Shown here: positions 7,168 to 14,380 of the stretch, in pieces
How positions within the stretch are numbered: position 1 is the first letter of the stretch
How the letters are laid out: each line of letters begins with the position of its first letter
Origin: an archaeon
GTDB lineage: Archaea; Iainarchaeota; Iainarchaeia; Iainarchaeales; Iainarchaeaceae
Length of the DNA: 18,792 bases
Assembly (NCBI GenBank): GCA_005239615.1
Contig: SBBR01000109.1
Span: forward strand, 1 to 18,792
Direction of reading: 5' to 3'
Position numbers and translations under genes: made by a program
The notes under the pieces: generated by a model
The model's database searches: none
Told to the model about the DNA's origin: nothing
What the model saw: only the letters and a program-made list of their open reading frames with translations

Positions 7168-8556
7168 ATGGACAAGCCGAAATCAAGGATAGGCCTCGAA
7201 ATCCATGTGCAGCTCTCCACAGAATCGAAGCTCTTCTGCAGCTGCCCGACTGCGGCAAGTGAGCCCAACACCTCGACCTGCGAGGTTTGCCTCGGGTTTC
7301 CAGGGAGCAAGCCCGTGTTGAACAAAAAAGCCGTCGATTACGCAATCATGGTCGCGCTCGCCTTGAACTGCAGAATCAACACCGGCTTCTTTTTCTCGAG
7401 GAAAACATATTTCTACCCGGACCTCGCGAAGAATTTCCAAATAACGCAGTATGAGGCGCCTGTTGGGGAGAAAGGTTTTTTGGAAGTTGACGGTGTAAAG
7501 GTTAATATCCGCCGAGTCCACCTTGAGGAGGACCCGGCCTCGCTTATCCATACAGGCAGTGGTTCTAACGTGTATTCGCTCGTGGATTACAACCGCTCCG
7601 GAATTCCGCTCGTGGAAATTGTAACCGAGCCGGGCATCCAAAGCCCGGAGCACGCGCGGCACTTCATGGATGAGTTGCTCAAAGTGCTTGGCTACCTCGG
7701 CGTTTACACGCATGGTGATTCCGTGCTCAAGGCAGATTGCAACATCTCCATTGAGGGGGGCGAGCGGGTCGAGGTGAAGAACGTGACTGGTTTCCGTGCA
7801 ATACAGGACGCGCTTTCCTCAGAGTATGAGAGGCAGAAAAAGGTCACTGCGGAGGGCGGGCTTGTGGAGAGGGAGACAAGGGGCTTTGATGCCGAGAAGG
7901 GCGCCACATATCCTCTCAGGAAAAAGGAAACAGAGGACGATTATGGGTACATTGCGGAGCCGGACTTGGTGGATGTTGAGGTTGACCCAAAATGGCTTTC
8001 CTCCTTAAAGGGTCGGATGCCGGAACTTGCAGCCGAAAAGGCCAGGCGTTTCATGGCGCAGTATGGCCTCAGGGAGTACGACGCGAAAGTCCTTGCACTC
8101 GACATGAATGTAGCGGATGTTTTTGAGGGCGCAGCGAAAGTGGATTTGCAGTTGGCAGTGAGGGTTGTTTCGAGGGAACTGCTCGGGATTCTCAATTACA
8201 ACAAGCTCGCAATCTCAGGCACTAAAATTGATTCGAAGGGCATCTCAGGCCTCGTGGAACTCATGAAGTCGGGAAAAGTGAGCGACAGGAACGCGAAAGA
8301 ATCCCTCATCCGCTATGCGCTCGAAGGGGTTGCCCCAAAGGAGTTCCTCGAAAAGAACGGCCTGCTAATCGACACAAACTCATCAGGAGTGGAGGAAGCC
8401 GTGAAGGGCGTTGTTGCGGAGAACTGGCAGGCTTTCGATGAATTCAGGTTCGGGAATCAGAAGTCCCTGAACTTCCTGATAGGCCTCGTGATGCGCAGGC
8501 TCAAAGGCAAGGCCGACGCCAGGCAGGTGCAGAAAATAATCGAAGGCATGAAGTGA
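7168..8556 (+). CDS. gatB: Asp/Glu-tRNA amidotransferase subunit GatB
   Basis: A 462-aa GatB of near-usual length. It opens with RIGLEIHVQLSTESKLFCSC. The zinc site is complete: Cys24, Cys26, Cys38 and Cys41. The kinase-like cradle shows AKNFQITQYE, the metal/ATP strand HLEEDPASLIH and the DYNRSGIPLVEIVTEP block. The C-terminal helical YqeY-like tail ends in a FLIGLVMRRLKGKA segment that contacts the tRNA. GatB phosphorylates the misacylated aminoacyl group and accepts ammonia from GatA. It starts immediately after the phosphatase stop. Confidence 0.97.
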   Translation: MDKPKSRIGLEIHVQLSTESKLFCSCPTAASEPNTSTCEVCLGFPGSKPVLNKKAVDYAIMVALALNCRINTGFFFSRKTYFYPDLAKNFQITQYEAPVGEKGFLEVDGVKVNIRRVHLEEDPASLIHTGSGSNVYSLVDYNRSGIPLVEIVTEPGIQSPEHARHFMDELLKVLGYLGVYTHGDSVLKADCNISIEGGERVEVKNVTGFRAIQDALSSEYERQKKVTAEGGLVERETRGFDAEKGATYPLRKKETEDDYGYIAEPDLVDVEVDPKWLSSLKGRMPELAAEKARRFMAQYGLREYDAKVLALDMNVADVFEGAAKVDLQLAVRVVSRELLGILNYNKLAISGTKIDSKGISGLVELMKSGKVSDRNAKESLIRYALEGVAPKEFLEKNGLLIDTNSSGVEEAVKGVVAENWQAFDEFRFGNQKSLNFLIGLVMRRLKGKADARQVQKIIEGMK

Positions 8557-8581
8557 ATACCGTGTTTGGGGCGTGTTGCTG

Positions 8582-8980
8582 GTGATACAGTTTTCGATAC
8601 GCACTGCCAAAAGTGCCGAGTTCGTTGACATTACCATAAAGGTTCAGTCCGCTGTCGGCGGGTCAAAAATCAGGGATGGCGTATGCACAGTTTTTGTCCC
8701 TCACACCACAGCTGCAGTCACGATAAACGAGGGCCACGACCCGGCCGTCGCCTCCGACATCCTTGCCGCACTGGGGAATCTTGTCCCGCGCTCCGGCAAG
8801 TATGCGCACGCCGAGGGCAACAGCGACGCGCACATCAAAAGCGTGCTTGTCGGCCAGTCGGTCACTCTGCCTGTCCAGCGCGGGAAAATGATTCTGGGTA
8901 CGTGGCAAAAAATCTTCTTCTGCGAGTTTGATGGCCCGCGAGAGAGAATGTTTTTTGTGGAAGTGCTTGCCAAAGGGTGA
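8582..8980 (+). CDS. YjbQ/UPF0047 family protein (secondary thiamine-phosphate synthase type)
   Basis: About 132 residues in the compact YjbQ fold. Signatures in order are VFVPHTTAAVTINEG, the histidine block HAEGNSDAHIKS, and GTWQKIFFCEFDGPR near the C-terminus. Bacterial members have low thiamine-phosphate synthase activity; the physiological role is unsettled. Start choice is GTG at 8582, with GGGGCG at 8568 as a plausible ribosome site. An in-frame GTG at 8573 would add three residues. It follows gatB by about 25 bases and is the last gene of the plus-strand run. Confidence 0.88.
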   Translation: MIQFSIRTAKSAEFVDITIKVQSAVGGSKIRDGVCTVFVPHTTAAVTINEGHDPAVASDILAALGNLVPRSGKYAHAEGNSDAHIKSVLVGQSVTLPVQRGKMILGTWQKIFFCEFDGPRERMFFVEVLAKG

Positions 8981-8988
8981 TTTTTTTG
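8980..8988 (+). terminator. T-run terminator after the gat operon
   Basis: A run of seven T begins two bases after the YjbQ-family stop codon. Archaeal terminators often need only an oligo-T stretch. The next gene is convergent, so termination here makes sense. Confidence 0.5.
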
Positions 8989-9034
8989 CCTGGCAGGGGC
9001 AAGGCGGAATTCACACTACAGCCATCCAGATTCA

Positions 9035-9592
9035 TCATCCCGCCTCGACCCAGAGCCTGAAGAACTCCTGCCCGTACCTTCCAGCAAGTCCCTTGCCGAA
9101 CAGCATCACGAGGTTTTCGCGGTTGTAATATGATGCGTTCTTCGTCCAGTTGTAGGAGCCTGTGATGACAAGCGAATTGTCTATCACGGCAAACTTGTTG
9201 TGCATTGTAACGCCTTTCGGGAAGAGCCTCACTTCAACACCTTCGCCCTCAAGCCCGTCCACGATAGAGCTGCCGGAAGAGGCCTGCAGCGCATCGGCGA
9301 CCACCCTGACCCTGGCCCCCTTATCATGCGCCCTCATCAACGCGCCGTAGATTTCCCTTGATGTGAAAGAGTAAATGGCCACATCCACGGAATGTTCCGC
9401 GCTTTCAATGGCTGCAGCCACACGCTGCTCGCACGCATCCGCGGGGCAGAAGAAGGCCTCGGCGGAAATGCCGTTGCTTTCGGGTCCGGACGAAATGTCA
9501 ATGAGCTGGCTTTGTACGCAGCCCTGCATAAATGCCAGCAGCACCAAAACCACTAAAACCAATATTATAGGCAATTGACGTATTATAGTCAT
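9035..9592 (-). CDS. phospholipase-D-like nuclease, membrane-anchored lipoprotein
   Basis: A 185-aa protein with a single HKD motif: His131-x-Lys133-x4-Asp138-x6-Gly145-Ser146-x-Asn148. One motif per chain means it should work as a dimer, like the bacterial Nuc endonuclease. Residues 1-24 form a hydrophobic segment ending FMQGC, so Cys25 is a likely lipid-anchor cysteine and the enzyme would face outward. Cys49 and Cys54 bracket a FFCPADACE segment common in Nuc-like proteins. A TTTATAT box on the minus strand about 30 bases upstream supports the ATG at 9592 on a leaderless transcript. Substrate is unknown; DNA or RNA is more likely than phospholipid. Confidence 0.88.
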   Translation of the reverse strand: MTIIRQLPIILVLVVLVLLAFMQGCVQSQLIDISSGPESNGISAEAFFCPADACEQRVAAAIESAEHSVDVAIYSFTSREIYGALMRAHDKGARVRVVADALQASSGSSIVDGLEGEGVEVRLFPKGVTMHNKFAVIDNSLVITGSYNWTKNASYYNRENLVMLFGKGLAGRYGQEFFRLWVEAG

Positions 9593-9686
9593 AATGTTCT
9601 TGTGGTCAATGCGGGAATATAAACCAGATTATTTGTGGTTGTTTGGGCTCTTTTCAGCATTATTGACTGCCTTGTACCAAAATCCC

Positions 9687-9859
9687 TATATAAATCCCCG
9701 GCAATAATCCCTATGAAATGGCTGATTAACAGGGGGAAGTTTTCACCTCACGCTTTCCTTGCAGGGCCGAAAGCCCTGCAGGCCCCCAAAACCAATGGTT
9801 TTGGAGGTTCCCTCTGTTTTTCTTTTTTTTGGCCCCCATTATCTGCAAGGAGTGGTTCC
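9687..9859 (+). promoter_or_regulatory. promoter and structured leader with two hairpins and a U-tract
   Basis: TATATAAA at 9687-9694 predicts a transcript start near 9716, about 145 bases before the next start codon, long for this window. The leader holds a perfect 8-bp stem, TGCAGGGC/GCCCTGCA (9760-9780, loop CGAAA). A second perfect 8-bp stem, CCAAAACC/GGTTTTGG, follows (9786-9804, loop AAT). Then comes a 14-base tract of T with one C (9817-9830), a clean SD site AAGGAG at 9847-9852, and the ATG at 9860. This has the form of an attenuator or regulatory leader. The frame is open through it from an ATG at 9713, so an N-terminal extension cannot be fully excluded. Confidence 0.55.
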
Positions 9860-10273
9860 ATGAAACTGAGTTCAATTTTCGTCCTGTCCATCATTTTCTT
9901 TTCCCCTTTCGTGGCCGCGCAGGAGGGTATGTCATATGCTTGGGACGCGCTGCGGCCTGTCTCTGACTTCGCTCTCCAGCTTGACGCGCCCATAAAGTGG
10001 TTCGTCTTCCTGCTGGCCCTCGGCATCTTGGGGATTTCTCTGCTGGGGCACTTCAAATCAAAATCAAAAAGGGTCCTTATAATCTCATTCGCCTTTTTCC
10101 TCTTTGCCCTCAAGGCGTTCTTCAAGGTAGTCGACATTTACTTTTCCCCGGGCCATTTCTTCTCGGCAGCGGCAACAGACGCCGCTGACTTCCTGATAAT
10201 GCTCTCAATCTTTGTCGCGATTTTCTACAAGAGGAAAGGCACCAAATTTTTCGACAGAGATGCGGGCAAATAG
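9860..10273 (+). CDS. small three-helix membrane protein with signal peptide
   Basis: A 137-aa protein of unknown function. Residues 1-20 (KLSSIFVLSIIFFSPFVAAQ) look like a cleaved signal peptide. Three hydrophobic stretches follow, near residues 43-62, 70-92 and 105-125, then a basic tail. The start is set by AAGGAG seven bases before the ATG; the open frame upstream is leader. It ends 9 bases before a double winged-helix regulator, so the two are almost surely co-expressed. A membrane protein encoded next to an archaeal wHTH regulator suggests a sensor-regulator pair, which is inference from context only. Confidence 0.75.
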   Translation: MKLSSIFVLSIIFFSPFVAAQEGMSYAWDALRPVSDFALQLDAPIKWFVFLLALGILGISLLGHFKSKSKRVLIISFAFFLFALKAFFKVVDIYFSPGHFFSAAATDAADFLIMLSIFVAIFYKRKGTKFFDRDAGK

Positions 10274-10282
10274 TGGTCACGC

Positions 10283-10807
10283 ATGGACAACCTTGAGGAA
10301 GCCCTCAGGCTTGAAGTGAGGAAAAAGATTTACAGCACCCTGCAGGAAAGCCCCGGCCTGCACTTCAGGGAAATTCAGAGGCGTGTGGGAATAGCGACCG
10401 GCGCACTTCAATATCACTTAGATTACCTCATGAAGAAGCACCTCATCAGGGCCGAGAAGGACGCCAAGTTCCTGCGCTACTACCTTATCCGCGAGGAGTT
10501 CACGGAAACCGCTCTCATGAACCTCCTTAGACAGGACAGTATGAGGAAGATAATAGTTTTCCTGATGCAGCGACGCTTTGCCAACAACCTCACAATTTCA
10601 CAGGCTGTGGGCCTGAGCCCCTCCACCACTTCATGGCATATCGAGAAGCTCGCCGAGGCCAGTGTCCTTGAGAAGAAGAAGCGAGGCAGGAAAACCTACT
10701 ACAGCGTCATCGACAAGGACAGAATCGCCAACCTTTTGGTGGGCTACCAGAAAAGCTTCCTCGACGAGATGGTGGACAACTTCGTCGAGGTCTGGGAAGA
10801 AATATAA
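10283..10807 (+). CDS. double winged-helix (ArsR/MarR-like) transcriptional regulator
   Basis: A 174-aa protein with two winged helix-turn-helix domains in series. The first spans about residues 8-72, with recognition part IQRRVGIATGALQYHLDYLM and wing KFLRYYLI. The second spans about 78-160, with TISQAVGLSPSTTSWHIEKL and wing KRGRKTYYSV. The HxLDYL/HIEKL pattern after the turn is typical of archaeal ArsR-like repressors that help read inverted repeats. No metal-binding cysteines are visible. It is encoded directly behind the membrane protein and probably controls that operon. Confidence 0.85.
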   Translation: MDNLEEALRLEVRKKIYSTLQESPGLHFREIQRRVGIATGALQYHLDYLMKKHLIRAEKDAKFLRYYLIREEFTETALMNLLRQDSMRKIIVFLMQRRFANNLTISQAVGLSPSTTSWHIEKLAEASVLEKKKRGRKTYYSVIDKDRIANLLVGYQKSFLDEMVDNFVEVWEEI

Positions 10808-10862
10808 CCGCCAAATTTTTAGCGAACCTTTGTCTCGATAATCGCAAAACTTTTGGGCGGCC

Positions 10863-10988
10863 ATGGCTATTTTGGCTCTGGTAATATTTGTCCTTCTATT
10901 GGCGTTCGTTGCTCTGCTACTTTTTTCGGTGGCCCGGCAAAGTGATTTCAACATCTTGGACATACCACATCAAAACGCCGCTTGTTGA
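10863..10988 (+). CDS. 41-aa single-pass membrane peptide
   Basis: An ATG ORF encodes one strong membrane helix (AILALVIFVLLLAFVALLLF, residues 2-21) and a short polar tail ending HQNAAC. Hydrophobicity this uniform over 20 residues followed by a polar tail is rarely a chance product, but there is no strong SD, and the only box-A candidate is weak (GATAATC near 10838). It lies in the 263-base gap between the winged-helix gene and the serine dehydratase genes. No family recognised. The rest of that gap holds only the sda box A. Confidence 0.45.
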   Translation: MAILALVIFVLLLAFVALLLFSVARQSDFNILDIPHQNAAC

Positions 10989-11070
10989 AAGCATTGATTT
11001 TATCGCTGGGACATCAACTGTGCCTCCGACCAGCAAACAATATATCCTCGCGCACAGGCAACTATTTTGA

Positions 11071-11508
11071 ATGGAGCCACTCAGCGTTTTCGACATCATC
11101 GGCCCTGTCATGGTAGGCCCAAGCTCCTCGCACACCGCGGGCGCCGCAAAAATAGGGCTTGAGCTGTACAGGCGCCTCAGAGGCAGGATTAAGAAAATAA
11201 GCGTGGTTCTCTACAATTCCTTCGGGGACACAGGGGAGGGCCACGGCACGAAGACCGCAATCATAGGAGGAATACTCGGAAAAGGCATCGATGACCCAGG
11301 GCTGAAGAGGTCCTTGGAGGTGTGCTCTGCGTCAGGCATCAAGGTAGCTTTCGAAACCGCGCACGACCTTGCGAGGCACCCTAATTCTGCATTCATTGCA
11401 GTCGAGACCAGCGAAGGCCTTTTCTGCGGCTTCGGGGAATCCCTCGGCGGCGGCTTGGTCAGTTTCAAGGAAATGCCATTTGAGGTGGTTCGTGTTGGGC
11501 GTGGTTGA
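11071..11508 (+). CDS. sdaAB: L-serine dehydratase, beta subunit
   Basis: A 145-aa protein carrying the beta-domain signature VFDIIGPVMVGPSSSHTAGA at residues 6-25. It then shows FGDTGEGHGT and a GIDDP turn, as in two-subunit Fe-S L-serine ammonia-lyases. It pairs with the alpha subunit to convert L-serine to pyruvate and ammonia. It lacks the ACT domain present in many bacterial beta subunits. A box A (AATATATC, 11038-11045) about 30 bases upstream implies a leaderless start at this ATG. The 3' end overlaps the alpha gene in another frame. Confidence 0.9.
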   Translation: MEPLSVFDIIGPVMVGPSSSHTAGAAKIGLELYRRLRGRIKKISVVLYNSFGDTGEGHGTKTAIIGGILGKGIDDPGLKRSLEVCSASGIKVAFETAHDLARHPNSAFIAVETSEGLFCGFGESLGGGLVSFKEMPFEVVRVGRG

Positions 11509-12364
11509 GTCGGCAATCCGCGACGGAACGCCAATTTGGAAGGAGGCGCTAGGGCATGAGTGTGAGGTCTCGGGCAAAAGCGAAGCCGAAATAATATCCG
11601 AGATGCAGAGAAGGATTGTGGTGATGCGCGAAGCTGCAAGGCGCGGAATAACAGAAGAGATGAGGACAAGGAGCAGCATGGTGTGCGGCAACGCCAAGAG
11701 GTTCCACGATTTCGTCAGCGAAAAAACTCCTTTGTCGGGAAGGCTCGTCGGAAAGGCGATTTCATACGCCCTAGCGGTCTCGGAAGTGAACGCTTCCATG
11801 GGGTTGGTTGTTGCTGCCCCTACTGCAGGGAGTTGCGGAATCCTTCCCGGAGCGCTGCTCACGCTCAACGAGGAGATTGATGGTTCGCAGGAAAAGCTTG
11901 TGCGTGCCTTTTTCACGGCTTCAGGGGTAGGGCTCTTCATTGCGGAGAAAGCCACCTTTGCCGCTGCCGTGGCTGGATGTGCCGCGGAAATTGGGGCGAG
12001 CGCTGCAATGGCTTCCGCCTCGATAGTGGAGTTCAACGGAGGGAGCGCGGAGCAGGCGGTAAACGCAAGTGCAATTTCACTCAAAAGTTATCTCGGCCTC
12101 GTCTGCGACCCTGTAGCGGGGCTTGTGGAGGTGCCGTGCATAAAGAGGAACGCTATCGGCGTTGCGAACGCCTTTGCCGCGGCTGATATGGCACTTGCGG
12201 GGGTGGAGAGTTCAATCCCTTTCGGCGAGGTCGTGGATGCTATGTACAGGATTGGAAAGAGGCTGCCGGCAGAGTTGCGCGAGACTTCGAAAGGCGGGCT
12301 TGCAACGACAAAGACAGCGCTGAGGATAATGGATAGGCTTTACCCGTGTGAAATCGTCAGCTAG
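11501..12364 (+). CDS. sdaAA: L-serine dehydratase, alpha (Fe-S) subunit
   Basis: About 287 residues. The cysteines that bind the 4Fe-4S cluster are present: AGSCGILPGALL, LVCDPVAG and EVPCIKRNAIG. The N-terminal half has the helical start (KSEAEIISEMQRRIVVMREA) followed by VCGNAKR and a PLSG segment, as in the family. The start codon is not certain: in-frame GTG at 11501 or 11492, or TTG at 11495, all inside the beta gene's last codons. GAGGTGG at 11483 could serve any of them. The overlap implies coupled translation. The stop TAG shares the bases CTAG with the stop of the convergent regulator. Confidence 0.9.
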   Translation: MVESAIRDGTPIWKEALGHECEVSGKSEAEIISEMQRRIVVMREAARRGITEEMRTRSSMVCGNAKRFHDFVSEKTPLSGRLVGKAISYALAVSEVNASMGLVVAAPTAGSCGILPGALLTLNEEIDGSQEKLVRAFFTASGVGLFIAEKATFAAAVAGCAAEIGASAAMASASIVEFNGGSAEQAVNASAISLKSYLGLVCDPVAGLVEVPCIKRNAIGVANAFAAADMALAGVESSIPFGEVVDAMYRIGKRLPAELRETSKGGLATTKTALRIMDRLYPCEIVS

Positions 12365-13326
12365 GCTGTCATTTTGTTTATCCCGAGGTCCTTCAGGTAG
12401 GTGTGCCTCCTAGAGTCGCTGGCGATTATGATATTGAACAGCGACTTCTCTATGTTGCCCGCGACGCCCTTCTCCGTTAGGAACTTGGAAGTGAGGGAGA
12501 AGTAAGAATCGAGGTCCTTGGTGCGGATTATCGCGAGAACCTCGCCCTTATCCGTCACGTTCAGCTCGTGCACCTCCGGCATTCCTATGAGGTGCCTGCA
12601 GAGCCTCTCCCTGCAGCCCCTCTTCGGCCTGAAAATGTGCATCGCCATGCAGTGTATGCCAATCTGCCTGTAGAGCTCCGTGTTTATTATCGGCGTCTTC
12701 TTTATTATCACGCCTCCCGCAAGCAGGCCTTTCCACCTCGCGTTCACTGTGTTCCTGTGCAGGCCGAGCTTTTTGGCTATCCATACGAGGCTTTCCTTCG
12801 GCTCTTGCATCTTCTTGGCTATAATGGCGAAATCCGTCTTGTCAGGCGCCCATTTGGCCTCATGGTCAGCCATAATTTTGTTGTGGGCCTTGAGCTGTCT
12901 CTGCACATGAAACACCTCGATATTGTTCCGGCTTATGCCGAGCGAAGAAGACACCCTACGCACCAATGCTGTAAGTTCCTTCCTGCTCCTTCCGTAGGAC
13001 TTAATTGCGAAATTCTTGGAGCCGCTCGTGAACACGCAGACGTGCACCTCGGGGTGCTCAAGAAGGGCAGCCATATACTCGTCCATTGTCCTCCTTCCGT
13101 ACTTCGGCCTTAGCCTTATCCACGCCATGTGGTTGAAGCCAAGCCTGCGGAAGTCTACCCTGTACCTGTACGCGGTTATTATGTTCATGTCCTCGAACTT
13201 CCTGAGCTTAAAGGAAAGCGTGGACGGAGAAACCCTGAGAGACCTTGCAATGCCCCTCTCGGACTCCAACATGCCGTACTCGAGGAGGTAGCGCAGAATC
13301 CGCAAGTCAAGCGCAGAAACTTCCAT
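12361..13326 (-). CDS. tandem Lrp/AsnC-type regulator
   Basis: A 321-aa protein that is two Lrp-like units in one chain. First unit: HTH at about residues 5-55 (ERGIARSLRVSPSTLSFKLR), then a ligand-type alpha/beta domain to about 140. Second unit: HTH at about 165-215 (VWIAKKLGLHRNTVNARWKG), then a second alpha/beta domain to about 310. Normal Lrp proteins are half this length and dimerise, so this one is in effect a built-in dimer. A TTATAAAC box is about 27 bases before the ATG, so the mRNA should start at the ATG itself. A perfect palindrome just upstream suggests autoregulation. It is convergent with the serine dehydratase genes, a plausible but unproven target. Confidence 0.85.
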   Translation of the reverse strand: MEVSALDLRILRYLLEYGMLESERGIARSLRVSPSTLSFKLRKFEDMNIITAYRYRVDFRRLGFNHMAWIRLRPKYGRRTMDEYMAALLEHPEVHVCVFTSGSKNFAIKSYGRSRKELTALVRRVSSSLGISRNNIEVFHVQRQLKAHNKIMADHEAKWAPDKTDFAIIAKKMQEPKESLVWIAKKLGLHRNTVNARWKGLLAGGVIIKKTPIINTELYRQIGIHCMAMHIFRPKRGCRERLCRHLIGMPEVHELNVTDKGEVLAIIRTKDLDSYFSLTSKFLTEKGVAGNIEKSLFNIIIASDSRRHTYLKDLGINKMTA

Positions 13327-13348
13327 AAAAAGGTGAGTATTGTGCAGT

Positions 13349-13378
13349 GTTTATAAGGTTTATTGGGCAATTGCCCAA
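13349..13378 (-). promoter_or_regulatory. promoter and 16-bp perfect palindrome of the tandem Lrp gene
   Basis: On the minus strand the box A TTATAAAC (13349-13356) is preceded within about 6 bases by TTGGGCAATTGCCCAA (13363-13378), a perfect 16-bp palindrome. Next to box A and the BRE position, it is well placed to repress or recruit TFB. The adjacent tandem Lrp protein is the likely binder. Confidence 0.6.
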
Positions 13379-13383
13379 CAGCC

Positions 13384-13461
13384 CTTTTCTTTCGTTGACT
13401 CGAAAAGAACCTTCCCAAAACCAATGAGCTTTAGAAGGCCTAGCAGAACCGAAAGGTTCTG
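13384..13461. repeat. run of three hairpins between the Lrp and rhomboid genes
   Basis: Plus strand: CTTTTC/GAAAAG (13384-13389 with 13402-13407), CCTTC/GAAGG (13410-13414 with 13434-13438), and a perfect 7-bp stem CAGAACC/GGTTCTG closing a GAAA tetraloop (13444-13461). The middle loop contains CCCAAAACCAATG, which also occurs in the leader at 9785-9797. It may be the rhomboid 3' UTR, an sRNA, or a hairpin-type repeat. I saw no C/D-box motifs. Confidence 0.4.
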
Positions 13462-13518
13462 TCAGAAACGCTGGCGGAAAAGAAAAGTGTTGTGCGGAAA
13501 CGCATTGAGGGCAGTTTT

Positions 13519-14307
13519 CTAGTCTATCCTGAGTAGCCTGAACAGCGGCGCCCAGTGCGTGGCCAGGCTTTCCATAACTTCTTTCCTCCTGAAAGCTATT
13601 AGGTAGGCGAATGAGAAGAGCGCGGCGAAAAAGTGTATCTCGAAGCTCGGTTGGGTTTCTCTCAGCCTCTCGCCTTCGCTGATTTGCCCGAGAGCCTCGT
13701 GCCTTTCGCTTATTTTCCTCTCAGTCTCCTCCACAAGCGCTGCATCCTTACTCTCCAATGCTTTCTCCTTCACTTCCCCCAGTGCCTTTGCCTCAGCGGT
13801 TAGCTGCTGCTTCTGCGCCTCGACATAATAATTCATGCCAAAAATCATGGCATAACCGACAGCTATTGCAAGCGCAAACCAAACTATGGTTTTCCTCGGG
13901 TCCAGCGTGATCGCAGCTGTGAGAAGGGCGATGCCTCCCGCACTCGCCCCGACTATTGAATAATCCGTATTGATGAGCGCGAAAATCGCGCCGGCAAAAA
14001 CCGAGGCACCGAAGAAAACCCCGAGGGCATCCCTTTTTCCTATTCTCCGCTCTACAATGGCCCCCGCGGCAAGTATGACCGCTACGTTGCCGATGAGGTG
14101 GGAGTAACCAGTGTGCTGGAAAACGTAGAAAATGATGTTGTGCGATGAGTCGACCGATAGCTGGTATTTCGATATGTTGTCCTCAGACGCGAAAATTCCA
14201 CCGGAGGAAAAGGCGAGGAATGAAAGGGCGAGGGAAAGGCAAAGGAAAGCCGTAGCCAATGGGAAAGGTCTTGGCGCTGTGTTTTCGTTGTCTTTTTTCC
14301 TAGCCAT
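13519..14307 (-). CDS. rhomboid intramembrane serine protease with coiled-coil insertion
   Basis: A 262-aa six-helix rhomboid. The HxxxxHxxxN motif HTGYSHLIGN (His67, His72, Asn76, counted from the TTG at 14313) and the nucleophile Ser124 in VGASAGG are present. The partner is probably His227 in FEIHFFAALF at the start of the last helix. The protein cuts membrane-bound substrates inside the bilayer. The loop before the last helix is unusual: about 60 residues (165-222), strongly charged and predicted to form a long helix or coiled coil, rich in Glu, Lys and Ala. I start at the ATG at 14307; a TTG two codons upstream is also possible. TTTAATTA about 35 bases upstream is the box A. Confidence 0.87.
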   Translation of the reverse strand: MARKKDNENTAPRPFPLATAFLCLSLALSFLAFSSGGIFASEDNISKYQLSVDSSHNIIFYVFQHTGYSHLIGNVAVILAAGAIVERRIGKRDALGVFFGASVFAGAIFALINTDYSIVGASAGGIALLTAAITLDPRKTIVWFALAIAVGYAMIFGMNYYVEAQKQQLTAEAKALGEVKEKALESKDAALVEETERKISERHEALGQISEGERLRETQPSFEIHFFAALFSFAYLIAFRRKEVMESLATHWAPLFRLLRID

Positions 14308-14380
14308 CAGCAACGTGGAAATAGAGGCGGTTCCCCCTAATTAAATTATTGTCTGACTTTATTGGTACAAATTTTTAAAA

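Noticed and set aside
11332..12084. 250-codon minus-strand ORF
   Set aside because: Antisense to the serine dehydratase genes, whose cluster cysteines and signature motifs are clear.
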